This document shows, one piece after another, positions 1 through 7,001 of a stretch of DNA of 10,807 bases. The notes beneath the pieces were generated by a model. The model did no database searches. It saw only the letters and a program-made list of their open reading frames with translations, and was not told the DNA's origin. Each line of letters begins with the position of its first letter. The stretch's first letter is position 1. This DNA comes from Bacteroidales bacterium (GTDB taxonomy: Bacteria; Bacteroidota; Bacteroidia; Bacteroidales; UBA10428): assembly GCA_016926235.1 (NCBI GenBank), contig JAFGOZ010000420.1, positions 1 to 10,807 on the forward strand. Reading direction: 5' to 3'. The translations under genes and the position numbers were made by a program.

Positions 1-111
1 AATTATAACAAATTAAAAATCAATGATGAAGCAAACTGCGCTTTAGCGCTTTTATCAATTGTTACTTTTTTTTCGGACAGTAATGATTATTTTTATGAAT
101 TCAATCCATAA
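1..111 (+). CDS. 3' end of an unidentified upstream gene (partial)
   Basis: The first frame is open from base 1 and ends at a TAA at 109-111, giving a 36-residue C-terminal tail. It reads as ordinary protein: an ANCALALLSIVTFF stretch typical of a helix or strand, then an acidic and aromatic tail ending DYFYEFNP. The start lies outside the window. I do not recognise the family. The stop is only 2 bp from the tam start codon, so the two genes are probably co-transcribed and perhaps translationally coupled. That this is coding rests on the open frame, its composition and the tight spacing. Confidence 0.55.
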   Translation, partial: NYNKLKINDEANCALALLSIVTFFSDSNDYFYEFNP

Positions 112-113
112 AT

Positions 114-890
114 ATGAAAGAAAAAGACTGGAACCCTCAATTATACCTTAAATTTGATACAGAACGTGCACAGCCGTCCATTGACCTGGTAAACCGAATA
201 AACCTGGATTTTCCTGCATATATCCTTGATGTTGGATGTGGACCGGGAAACAGTACACAGGTTCTGGTAAACCGCTGGCCTGAAAGCAAAATTACTGGTA
301 TTGATAATTCACCGGCAATGATCGAAAGGGCCGGGAATGATTATCCAAAACAGGAATGGATTCTCATGGATGCAAGTAATATATCATTGGACAGAAAATA
401 TGACCTGATTTTTTCGAATGCAACTATTCAGTGGGTACCTGATCATAAAAATATGCTGAAGAACTTCTATTTACTTTTAACTGAAAAGGGGGTACTGGCT
501 GTTCAAATACCCTTATTCTGGGATATGCCGTTAGGGAAGTCGATTCGTTCTGTTGCAGATAAACCAAAATGGAATGAGTTAACTAAAGGAGTATATGAGT
601 TATTTACAATTCATAATAGCTCATTTTATTATGATGAATTATCAAAATTGTTCAGAAATATTCATTTGTGGGAGACATATTATATTCATATCATGGAGTC
701 CCATAAATCCATTATTGAAATGGTAAGCAGTACTGGTTTGAAACCTTACATAGAACGATTTGAAAGGGAAGAAGACAGTAACGCGTTTATTAATGAAGTA
801 TTTGAAAGAACTTTAAAAGACTATTCTTTACAAAATGATAGCAAAGTACTATTCCCCTTTAAGAGATTGTTTTTTGTAGCATATAAATAG
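114..890 (+). CDS. tam: trans-aconitate 2-methyltransferase
   Basis: This 258-residue cytoplasmic class I SAM-dependent methyltransferase should methylate trans-aconitate, a spontaneous by-product of cis-aconitate that inhibits aconitase, using S-adenosylmethionine. The N-terminal DWNPQLYLKF is the family signature (E. coli Tam starts almost identically). Motif I is DVGCGPGNST at residues 39-48, followed by GIDNSPAMI at 62-70, the SNATIQWVPDH block at about 101-111 and VLAVQIP near 127-133. The C-terminal half also matches (SHKSIIEMVSSTGLKP, then a FPFKRLFFVA ending). The length fits the family (about 252 in E. coli). The ATG at 114 is 2 bp after the preceding stop, suggesting an operon with the partial gene at the left edge. 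The 3' end faces the NAPE-PLD-like gene with only 12 bp between stops. Family assignment is firm by motif recall; substrate is inferred from the family. Confidence 0.9.
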   Translation: MKEKDWNPQLYLKFDTERAQPSIDLVNRINLDFPAYILDVGCGPGNSTQVLVNRWPESKITGIDNSPAMIERAGNDYPKQEWILMDASNISLDRKYDLIFSNATIQWVPDHKNMLKNFYLLLTEKGVLAVQIPLFWDMPLGKSIRSVADKPKWNELTKGVYELFTIHNSSFYYDELSKLFRNIHLWETYYIHIMESHKSIIEMVSSTGLKPYIERFEREEDSNAFINEVFERTLKDYSLQNDSKVLFPFKRLFFVAYK

Positions 891-902
891 GAATTTTACC
901 GT

Positions 903-1994
903 TTATGCTTTCTCCCACCAATAGCCATCTTGCCTGTAATTTTCAATATCCACCCGTTCTCCAATTTCAGGAAGTATGAGTTTTATTTCCTTTTCTTTTG
1001 CACATTCTAAAAGCCTCATAACAGGTTCGAGGTACGAATGGAATGCCAGGTTGAACGTGCCCCAGTGAATGGGCAACAGTTGTTTTGCCCTTATAAATTC
1101 GTGCACTTTTGCTGCTTCCTCGGGAAATGTATGAATTTGAGCCCACAGCCTGTTATAAGCTCCAATCCCGATCATAGCCAGGTCAAATGGGCCATATTTT
1201 TCACCAATATCCTTATAACCATCAAAGAATCCTGTATCTCCACTATGAAAGAAGCTGCCATGTTTTCCTTTCACTGCCCAGGAACACCAAAGGGTTTTAT
1301 CCCGGTTATTGAACCGTCTCCCGCTAAAATGCTGACAGGGTATAGAAATGAATTGTGTATTATTTAAAGTAAAGGTCTCATGCCAGTCCATTTCAACAAT
1401 ATTTTGTGATAAAATACCCCATTGCAGCAAGGTTGCTTTAACGCCCAGGGGAACAAGAAATTTAGTATTCTTTCCTCTGAAACTTTTTAAAGTAGGCATA
1501 TCCATATGATCGTAATGATCATGTGAGAGGAGGAGGATATCAATTTCAGGAATTTCAGAAATTTCCAAAGGTGTTTCATGCAATCTTTTAACACCGGCCC
1601 AGCTGATGGGTGATGCCCTTAGGCCCAGCACCGGATCTACGAGTATTCTCAGGCCGTCTAAATCCAAAAGCATTCCCACATGGCCCAGCCAGATCACTTT
1701 AAGTTTTTGTGATGGATTACCTTTAAAATCCTCTCTTGTTAATTTATTTACAGGAACTTTAAACTCCGGTTTTTTTATAATACGCCTGCTTTTTCGATAA
1801 TCTTTCCATACTTCAATAATATGGATTTTCATGGATATTGTTTGCTTATTCAGAAATTTGTTCCCATTATGAAAGGATGATTTAGCAAGGTTCTTCATTT
1901 CAAATGCAGATGGTTTCTTTCCAAATGTCTCATTTCTGAAAAGGATATGCACCAGAAATATTAAAACAATTATTATTACAGCAGCAATTAGCAT
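903..1994 (-). CDS. NAPE-PLD-like metallo-beta-lactamase-fold hydrolase, membrane-anchored
   Basis: This is a 363-residue zinc hydrolase of the Lactamase_B_2 family, closest by motif to N-acylphosphatidylethanolamine phospholipase D (NAPE-PLD) proteins. The N-terminus is one hydrophobic helix (about residues 2-19, LIAAVIIIVLIFLVHILF), so the protein is probably anchored in the membrane. Metal-binding residues are present in order: HDHYDH (His158, His160, Asp162, His163), His222 in CQHFSGR, Asp253 in SGDTGF and His310 in IHWGTF. The WCSWAV block, the IGAYNRLW block and the PEEAAKVH helix are characteristic of NAPE-PLD rather than of UlaG-type relatives. A longer frame begins at a TTG at 2018, but that codon lies within a TATATTTG promoter box, so the ATG at 1994 is preferred. 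It lies 176 bp downstream of the methyltransferase gene on the same strand. Phospholipase activity is inferred; other phosphodiester substrates are possible. Confidence 0.85.
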   Translation of the reverse strand: MLIAAVIIIVLIFLVHILFRNETFGKKPSAFEMKNLAKSSFHNGNKFLNKQTISMKIHIIEVWKDYRKSRRIIKKPEFKVPVNKLTREDFKGNPSQKLKVIWLGHVGMLLDLDGLRILVDPVLGLRASPISWAGVKRLHETPLEISEIPEIDILLLSHDHYDHMDMPTLKSFRGKNTKFLVPLGVKATLLQWGILSQNIVEMDWHETFTLNNTQFISIPCQHFSGRRFNNRDKTLWCSWAVKGKHGSFFHSGDTGFFDGYKDIGEKYGPFDLAMIGIGAYNRLWAQIHTFPEEAAKVHEFIRAKQLLPIHWGTFNLAFHSYLEPVMRLLECAKEKEIKLILPEIGERVDIENYRQDGYWWEKA

Positions 1995-2015
1995 CTTATT
2001 GGTTAATGAGAAAAA

Positions 2016-2023
2016 CAAATATA
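2016..2023 (-). promoter_or_regulatory. Bacteroidota -7 promoter box for the NAPE-PLD-like gene
   Basis: On the minus strand this reads TATATTTG, a perfect match to the TAnnTTTG -7 element of the Bacteroidota primary sigma factor. It would start transcription near 2010, leaving a leader of roughly 15 nt before the ATG at 1994. No convincing -33 TTTG was found at the usual spacing, so the call rests on the -7 box alone. Confidence 0.45.
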
Positions 2024-2170
2024 ACAGAAATATCTCTGGAAATTTGCAGGCAAGTGAAGCTTTGGATTACACGCAGAAAAAGCAATCATTTCAACGACGT
2101 TGTCCAATATAAGAAGTGAGAAGGTTAAAATAATTATTAAATTAACTATTCTTCGCTTATCATTATCAAC

Positions 2171-2938
2171 CTATTTATTTTTTCTAATAATGTAAGAAAA
2201 ATAAACATATTCTCCTGACGCAAATTGATTATACGTTGCAGAACCTACAGTTCCGGCAAAATTAAGCGCGATCTTCTGAATTAACCGGGGCGCTAATTTT
2301 TTAACCAACGACCTCCTTCGCATGTCATCTAAATCCAAAGCTCTTACAATGTTTGGAGTGATTTCTTCTTCTTTAAGAATTTCCATCCCGGTATTTTGAA
2401 GTTGATCTTTTAAGATATCCATCTCATGAGGATAGCGAAAATCTGTATAAAGAAAATATCCTCCAGGTCTTAACAAACGTCTTACCTCAGTCAAAAAAGC
2501 TTTCATATCAGGGTATCTGTGTGATGATTCAACATTTAAAATTACATCAAAGGTATTGTCTTCAATCGATAATTTCTGTGCATCACCTCGCATAAAGTTA
2601 AGGTTTTCATGAGGATAATGTCTATTGCAAAAACTTATCGCTACTTTATCCAGATCAACACCTTGTGCAGAAGCAGGATTAAATGTTCTTACGGTATATG
2701 CTAATCCTCCTCCGCGGCCACAGCCAATTTCAAGTATATCTTTTCCGGCAAGTTCCACGGAACTGGTTAGATGATGATACAGCTGAATAGAGTACCTGTT
2801 TGCTTCATCTTCTCTACTGAGTGATACATGGCATCTTTTATCCTCATATCCATAATTCATAAATAGAATCTCTGCATGCTTGTCTTTTTTATTTACATAC
2901 CAGTACCAGGCTCTGAAAATAGATTCTCTTAAGTTCAT
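2171..2938 (-). CDS. SAM-dependent methyltransferase, phthiotriol dimycocerosate methyltransferase-like
   Basis: This 255-residue class I methyltransferase has motif I LEIGCGRGGG at about residues 69-78, the acidic motif II GVDLD at 93-97, GDAQKL at 118-123, the NVESSHRYPD block at 135-144 and LLRPGG at 155-160, followed by FLYTDFR. The N-terminal LFMNYGY and LSREDEANRYSIQLYHH stretches and the late ITPNIVRALDLD stretch match the Mycobacterium Rv2952-type family, which O-methylates phthiotriol and phenolphthiotriol lipids. Relatives also occur beside polyketide and lipid genes elsewhere, so a hydrophobic acceptor is likely but its identity is unknown. The start ATG at 2938 is 32 bp downstream of the acyltransferase stop, and the two are very probably one transcript. 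No signal peptide is visible; the protein should be cytoplasmic or peripheral to the inner membrane. Confidence 0.82.
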   Translation of the reverse strand: MNLRESIFRAWYWYVNKKDKHAEILFMNYGYEDKRCHVSLSREDEANRYSIQLYHHLTSSVELAGKDILEIGCGRGGGLAYTVRTFNPASAQGVDLDKVAISFCNRHYPHENLNFMRGDAQKLSIEDNTFDVILNVESSHRYPDMKAFLTEVRRLLRPGGYFLYTDFRYPHEMDILKDQLQNTGMEILKEEEITPNIVRALDLDDMRRRSLVKKLAPRLIQKIALNFAGTVGSATYNQFASGEYVYFSYIIRKNK

Positions 2939-2970
2939 GATGTATTAAATGAAATTTTCTGTTTTTCCAA

Positions 2971-3786
2971 TTATTTTCCCAGTTCATACACCTGCTTCCT
3001 TACATTTTGTGCCCAATCATAGGGTTTGCGTTCATTTGTAAAGGTTTTGCAGTTTATTGGTTTTCCAATTTTTACTTTTATGGTCTTATTTTGTTTTTTA
3101 AACATTTCCCGTGTAAGCAACATTAGCTCAATATAGGCTTTAATTCCTAAAAATCTTCTGATAATGAAGATGAAATTAAACAGCTTTGAATTCCTGCCAT
3201 AAAAATAAAATGGCACAATATTTCTGTTACTCTCAACAGCTTTTGTAATAAAACTCTTTGTCCAGGCAGTATCTTCAATTTTGCCATTATATTTTCTCGA
3301 AACTTCACCTGCAGGAAAATGAGTAATAGGAGTATCGGAATGATACAGTTTATCCAGCTCAATAATAGTATCTTTGGGATTTTTACCAAAGACATTCACT
3401 TGTGCTATTAATGGCCTCAAATGTGGTACAAACATAAAAGCATCGTTGCCAATTGCTTTAAGTGTGCCATATTTTGAGGAAACGATATACGTAAGGATAA
3501 GTCCGTCGATAATACCAAACGGGTGATTGGCCACAAAAAAACATTTTCCTGACGCTGGAAGGTTTTCCATTCCTTCAATTATCAGTTGAAGATTAAATTC
3601 CTCGATCATCTTTTTAAGAAAATCAGGGCCTTCGATGTTAGCATATTTATTCAGTATGCTATTCATTTTCTTCTGTTTAATAATACTTTCAATTAATCTA
3701 ACTGAGAACCGCGGGAGCCTTGAAAGAAATTTTGAATCACTGTCCCTGATTATACTGGCAATATCTATATATTTTTTATCTTCCAT
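2971..3786 (-). CDS. Lysophospholipid/ornithine-lipid-type acyltransferase
   Basis: This 271-residue protein belongs to the PlsC-like acyltransferase superfamily, in the branch that includes O-acyltransferases of ornithine and glycine lipid synthesis. The catalytic motif is ANHPFGIIDG, with His88 and Asp94 separated by five residues, as is normal in this branch rather than the HX4D of classical PlsC. The substrate-binding block is FPAGEVSR at residues 157-164, followed by IVPFYFYGRNS. A hydrophobic stretch near 200-215 probably lies against the membrane. It should move a fatty acyl group from acyl-ACP or acyl-CoA to a lyso- or aminolipid. It is the first gene of a likely two-gene operon with the methyltransferase. 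The start ATG at 3786 has an imperfect -7 box (TAAAATTG, 3818-3825, minus strand) about 30 nt upstream. The exact acceptor cannot be read from sequence. Confidence 0.82.
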   Translation of the reverse strand: MEDKKYIDIASIIRDSDSKFLSRLPRFSVRLIESIIKQKKMNSILNKYANIEGPDFLKKMIEEFNLQLIIEGMENLPASGKCFFVANHPFGIIDGLILTYIVSSKYGTLKAIGNDAFMFVPHLRPLIAQVNVFGKNPKDTIIELDKLYHSDTPITHFPAGEVSRKYNGKIEDTAWTKSFITKAVESNRNIVPFYFYGRNSKLFNFIFIIRRFLGIKAYIELMLLTREMFKKQNKTIKVKIGKPINCKTFTNERKPYDWAQNVRKQVYELGK

Positions 3787-3823
3787 TTTTACTAAAGGGG
3801 GAAATTCGTTCTATTATCAATTT

Positions 3824-3884
3824 TAAGATAAAATGGTGAATGGGAAATAATAGGGATATACTTAATTTGAACCATTTTATATTA
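3824..3884. repeat. Inverted repeat in the divergent intergenic region
   Basis: TAAGATAAAATGGT at 3824-3837 and ACCATTTTATATTA at 3871-3884 are inverted copies of each other, 14 bp arms with one mismatch (10 bp perfect core) and a 33 nt spacer. It lies between two divergently transcribed units, just upstream of the acyltransferase start. It could form a hairpin or hold a paired regulator site, but it is AT-rich and may be chance. Confidence 0.35.
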
Positions 3885-4075
3885 TTCTCCTTTTACTCTC
3901 TTTGTAAATATCTATCTTTCCTTCTACTGTAATCCTTGTTTTGGAATAAAAAAGTTTGTAAATGTACGTATTTAAATTGGGAAAATCGATTCCCGATATT
4001 CTTTCTTCATGTCATTCTTGTTATTATTTGTTAAAAATTACCACTTTAGCAGGTTCTTCTGATAAACAATAATTC

Positions 4076-4083
4076 TATTTTTG
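4076..4083 (+). promoter_or_regulatory. Possible -7 promoter box for the DUF3820 gene
   Basis: TATTTTTG matches TAnnTTTG exactly, but it lies only 8 nt before the ATG at 4092, so a transcript from it would be almost leaderless. No -33 element stands out. In such T-rich sequence a chance match is quite possible. Confidence 0.25.
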
Positions 4084-4091
4084 AAAAAAAA

Positions 4092-4325
4092 ATGGATATG
4101 TCCGAAAAATCGCCAAACCCGGAAATATTGTTTCAACTGGTAAAGATGGAGATGCCCTTTGGGAAGTACAAGGGATATAAAATTTGTGATTTACCTGAAT
4201 ATTACCTGGTCTGGTTTAAGCAAAAAGGATTTCCTGCCGGTAAACTGGGAATGTTACTGGAAACCATGTATGAAATTAAATTGAATGGACTGGAGTATCT
4301 ATTAAAACCATTGAAGAAATATTAG
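4092..4325 (+). CDS. DUF3820 family small protein (QSregVF_b-like)
   Basis: This 77-residue protein matches the DUF3820 family (Pfam name QSregVF_b, a putative quorum-sensing-regulated virulence factor in Pseudomonas). The signature runs through most of the protein: MPFGKYKGYKICDLPEYYLVWF at about residues 19-40, then KGFPAGKLGMLLETMYEIKLNG. Most relatives are 70-80 residues long and are made of this single domain, so the gene looks complete. The biochemical role is unknown. It is cytoplasmic by sequence, with no signal or membrane helix. The ATG at 4092 follows an A-rich tract, as is usual for Bacteroidota starts. The fusion protein follows 63 bp later on the same strand and may share its transcript, although no functional link is known. 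Confidence 0.85.
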   Translation: MDMSEKSPNPEILFQLVKMEMPFGKYKGYKICDLPEYYLVWFKQKGFPAGKLGMLLETMYEIKLNGLEYLLKPLKKY

Positions 4326-4388
4326 CATAACCAGTATTTTTTTAACTTTTTTATTTATCTTTTAAATTGAAATTTAAAACATGAGTAT

Positions 4389-5987
4389 ATGTACTTGTTA
4401 TTTCCCGGACGTCATCATGTAATGACTGATTTTCAGTTTAAATACCTGTATAGCCTTATTCAGACTGGCTTGGAAAATGAATTGGATGTGGAAGGAAATC
4501 AGCTGAAAATAATGGAAAGACTTGATGCAATTATATTTGCAGTTACTTCTTCCAATCACAGCAATACCAAAAGAAATCCTTTTCCATTCTATTTAAGGGC
4601 AATTGCTATTGAGGATTTTGCTGAAGACCTGAATATCCCCATTTATATATATGGTATTGATGATGTAGGGATTATGGATGACTTTGCAGGATATACTATA
4701 AAGCGAATAAAGCACGATAGTGATGGCACATTACAAATAACACCAGATAATACAGTTGTGATATGTTCCACACCTGTGTTAAAAATGTATCAGAAATACG
4801 GGTTTAAGATTCTGCCTGCAGAATTAGAAGATGTAAATACCTGGAAGTTCGGTACAAAACAACCCTGGGACCTGATGGAATATGTTGGATCGCTAAAAAC
4901 GGACTGGCGTAACGATAAAGAACTACTATCAGAAATTCATCCCGCATCGTATAACATTTGGCTGAGATACAATCTGGGAGATAAGGTGAAATTGTTATTT
5001 AATGACAAGATTGTGGGCGAGGATGGTGACCTTACCGAAACAAGGGATTACAATACCTATGTACGGCAGATGGATGAAATAGCTGAGATGAAGTATAATG
5101 ATACAGCTGCGTTTATTAAGCCAGGAAGAATAGGGGATATAGGCTGTGCTGTAGGATCGTGGATTAAGCTTGCATGTAAAGATGAACGATTCAGAGAATC
5201 TGATTTTTATGGCATTGAGGTTTCGAGGCATTTATTTGACATTTGTGAACAGCGTAAACATAACGGGGAGTTTGATAATCAATTTGTTTTCTTTGCGCAG
5301 AAAAATGCAGTTACAGGGCTGGTATTTGAGTCACAATCTATGAATACAATATTCACCTCTTCACTTACTCATGAAATTGAATCCTATGGAGGTAGAAATG
5401 ATTTGCTCCAATTTATTAATAATCGTTACCATGAGCTTGTACCTGGTGGTATATGGATAAACCGTGACGTAGTAGGCCCGGAAGACAAAGAGAAAATAGT
5501 GTACATGGAGCTAAATAGAAATGATGGCCGTAATGGGGATTTTGATAAAAATCTGGACGATCGCAATAAGCTGTATGAATATCTTGAAGGATTATCCACG
5601 TATGGAAGGTTTTTACGTTTTGCGCAGGATTTTAGAAAGAAGGAAGGATATAATGTTGATTACAAAACAGAAATTATCAAAGGGAAAGAATATTTTGTTT
5701 TAAGTCTCCGGGATGCCACAGAATTTATTACCCGCAAGGATTATACGGATAACTGGCAAAGTGAGATGCACGAGACTTTCGCTTTCTGGTCGTTTACAGA
5801 ATGGCAAGCACACATGAAAGAAGCCGGTTTTGTAACTAATCCTCTTTCCACAGCTTTCACAAACCAGTGGATTGTAGAAAACAGATTTAAAAATAAAGTT
5901 GGATTATATTCCAAAATGACAGGTAACCTTGAAGGTATAGATTACCCTGTTACTACGATGTTTTTAATCGCAGAAAGGAAAGTATAA
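4389..5987 (+). CDS. Nucleotidyltransferase-like / SAM-methyltransferase fusion protein
   Basis: This 532-residue protein has two recognisable parts. Residues 1 to about 165 resemble the nicotinamide-nucleotide adenylyltransferase fold: a beta strand leading into PGRHHVMTDFQ (6-16), a DAIIFAVTSS strand (46-55) and SNHSNTKRNPF (55-65), which resembles the SxTxRNPF loop of NMN adenylyltransferases, followed by an Arg-containing helix and an IYIYGIDD strand. The usual HxGH nucleotide motif is replaced by HHVM, so catalysis is uncertain. Residues about 190-531 hold a class I methyltransferase with GDIGCAVGSW (249-258), GIEVS (275-279), SSLTHEIESYGG (324-335) and VPGGIWINRD (351-360), and an extra C-terminal region with FWSFTEWQAHMKEAGF. 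No signal or membrane helix is seen, so it should be cytosolic. ATG 4389 is the only usable in-frame start: an in-frame TGA lies at 4368-4370 and the first strand begins at residue 2. I know no assigned reaction for this architecture. Confidence 0.78.
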   Translation: MYLLFPGRHHVMTDFQFKYLYSLIQTGLENELDVEGNQLKIMERLDAIIFAVTSSNHSNTKRNPFPFYLRAIAIEDFAEDLNIPIYIYGIDDVGIMDDFAGYTIKRIKHDSDGTLQITPDNTVVICSTPVLKMYQKYGFKILPAELEDVNTWKFGTKQPWDLMEYVGSLKTDWRNDKELLSEIHPASYNIWLRYNLGDKVKLLFNDKIVGEDGDLTETRDYNTYVRQMDEIAEMKYNDTAAFIKPGRIGDIGCAVGSWIKLACKDERFRESDFYGIEVSRHLFDICEQRKHNGEFDNQFVFFAQKNAVTGLVFESQSMNTIFTSSLTHEIESYGGRNDLLQFINNRYHELVPGGIWINRDVVGPEDKEKIVYMELNRNDGRNGDFDKNLDDRNKLYEYLEGLSTYGRFLRFAQDFRKKEGYNVDYKTEIIKGKEYFVLSLRDATEFITRKDYTDNWQSEMHETFAFWSFTEWQAHMKEAGFVTNPLSTAFTNQWIVENRFKNKVGLYSKMTGNLEGIDYPVTTMFLIAERKV

Positions 5988-6042
5988 GAGGATTCTTTGT
6001 ATGTAGTTAAGTCTGTTCAATAATTTATGAAAACTTGTTTAC

Positions 6043-6285
6043 TCAAAACTTCTCTGAATAATTAACCGTAAATGGTACATCATCAACATATTCTGTATTT
6101 GTTGATTCATATGCATTACCTACAATGCTGATGCTTAACGAGTCATTTTCAGTACTGGTAAAAGTAATAGTTCCTGATGAAGCAATATAGTATTCCGAAT
6201 CATATTTATCCTTCGAGCAATTAATAATAAAGAGTGATATAAAATTATCAACGAATATAAAAATGAATTCTTTATAACCACTTTT
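6043..6285 (-). pseudogene. Decayed small lipoprotein gene (remnant)
   Basis: On the minus strand a frame runs open from 6285 to a TGA at 6043-6045 with no ATG, GTG or TTG start. It nevertheless reads like a real secreted protein. A hydrophobic stretch, FISLFIINCSKDKYD, resembles a Bacteroidota lipoprotein signal with Cys followed by SKD. It is followed by a beta-rich tail containing SGTITFTSTENDSLSISIVGN and ending in DVPFTVNYSEKF. In the adjacent frame, VVIKNSFLYSLII just upstream could be the original signal-peptide start, which would place a frameshift around 6220-6250. It is best read as a small lipoprotein of under 80 residues that has lost its start or frame. A functional gene with a non-standard start is the alternative. 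The family is not recognised. Confidence 0.45.
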
Positions 6286-6427
6286 TTATTTAAGTTACAA
6301 AATCTGAAGATTTGTGTCAAGTATTTTATTATTAAACGTAGTTTTGTTATTTAACCAACGAGGTTTAAACTTCAGACAAAAATTGAAATTTTTATCAAAG
6401 AATAAGGTTTTAAAAAAGTGATAAAAA

Positions 6428-6456
6428 TTTGTAACTATTCTTAATTTCTCCTACTA
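6428..6456 (+). promoter_or_regulatory. Candidate autoregulated ECF promoter
   Basis: TTTGTAAC (6428-6435) and CTACTA (6451-6456), with 15 nt between GTAAC and CTAC, sit directly ahead of the sigma-factor gene. They resemble the GTAAC-plus-CGTC/CTAC layout often seen before ECF sigma genes of Bacteroidota. Transcription would begin only a few bases before the ATG at 6462, which might mean that the second ATG (6474) is used. This is inference from position and spacing. Confidence 0.35.
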
Positions 6457-6461
6457 AATAG

Positions 6462-7001
6462 ATGAATCAAAGAATGAAAAAATTGAATAAGGAAGAAACA
6501 TTTAACGCGATTGTATCGGAGAATAGCGAAAGGATAAAACGGATCTGCAGGTACTATAATTCAAATCCGGAAGATCAAAAGGATATGTACCAGGAAGTAC
6601 TTGTTAATATCTGGAAAAGCCTGGAAAATTTCAGGGGCGATTCTGCCATTAGTACATGGATTTACCGTGTGGCAGTAAATACATCACTTACATTTACCGG
6701 TAAGGCTTTTAAACAAATGAAGTTGATTGTTAACTCCGATACACAAAACCTTGGAAGTATTGTTGACGATGAAAACTACGAATCACTGCAGAAAGAAGAA
6801 CAGTTTAATAAACTGCAAAATGAACTGAACCTTTTATCGGTAATTGATAAAGCATTGATTTCACTTATGCTTGAAGGATTGATGATGAAAGAAATAGCAG
6901 ATATTATAGGGATCACAGAATCCAATGTGAAGGTGAAGCTTCACCGGATCAAAGATCAACTTAAACTTAAATTGAAAGGAGATAGCCATGAAATCCAATA
7001 A
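6462..7001 (+). CDS. ECF-type RNA polymerase sigma factor
   Basis: This 179-residue group 4 (ECF) sigma-70 factor has only the sigma2 and sigma4 domains. Sigma2 covers about residues 15-83, with the core-binding helix EDQKDMYQEVLVNIWKSLENF (37-57) and the -10-reading STWIYRVAVNTSL (64-76). Sigma4 covers about 117-170, with helix-turn-helix MKEIADIIGITESNVKVKLHRI. A short linker rich in acidic residues lies between them. It would direct RNA polymerase to a small set of promoters in response to a signal. The 3' end overlaps the next gene by 14 bp, and a sigma factor overlapping a membrane protein is the usual arrangement for a sigma/anti-sigma pair. Two in-frame ATGs, at 6462 and 6474, are possible starts; the domain begins after both. 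Confidence 0.92.
   Translation: MNQRMKKLNKEETFNAIVSENSERIKRICRYYNSNPEDQKDMYQEVLVNIWKSLENFRGDSAISTWIYRVAVNTSLTFTGKAFKQMKLIVNSDTQNLGSIVDDENYESLQKEEQFNKLQNELNLLSVIDKALISLMLEGLMMKEIADIIGITESNVKVKLHRIKDQLKLKLKGDSHEIQ
6975..6981 (+). promoter_or_regulatory. Strong Shine-Dalgarno inside the sigma-factor gene
   Basis: AAAGGAG lies 6 nt before the ATG at 6988, within the last codons of the sigma gene. Shine-Dalgarno sequences this good are uncommon in Bacteroidota, so it supports 6988 rather than the later ATG at 7018 as the start. It also suggests coupled, perhaps stoichiometric, translation of the two proteins. Confidence 0.6.

Larger units (their letters stand above)
3787..4091. other. Divergent intergenic region
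   Basis: These 305 bp separate the minus-strand acyltransferase from the plus-strand DUF3820 gene. The stretch is AT-rich and has no credible open frame on either strand. Besides the inverted repeat (3824-3884), an imperfect minus-strand -7 box at 3818-3825 and a plus-strand TATTTTTG at 4076-4083, I see no structured RNA or repeat. Confidence 0.6.

Noticed and set aside
40..52. Palindrome GCGCTTTAGCGC followed by T residues, as a possible terminator
   Set aside because: It lies inside the upstream coding frame (codons for CALA), the stem is short and the T-tract weak.
1038..1367. Plus-strand open frame of 109 codons
   Set aside because: It lies wholly opposite the NAPE-PLD-like gene, whose motifs are unmistakable; the frame has low-quality composition and no family signature.
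4381..4422. Short 13-codon frame starting at ATG 4381, just ahead of the fusion gene start
   Set aside because: It overlaps the fusion gene out of frame and its peptide shows nothing; the second ATG fits the nucleotidyltransferase fold start.
6135..6320. Minus-strand 61-codon frame with an ATG
   Set aside because: Leucine/isoleucine-rich without motifs; the overlapping frame 6043-6285 has the protein-like tail, so this one is at most the displaced signal-peptide part.
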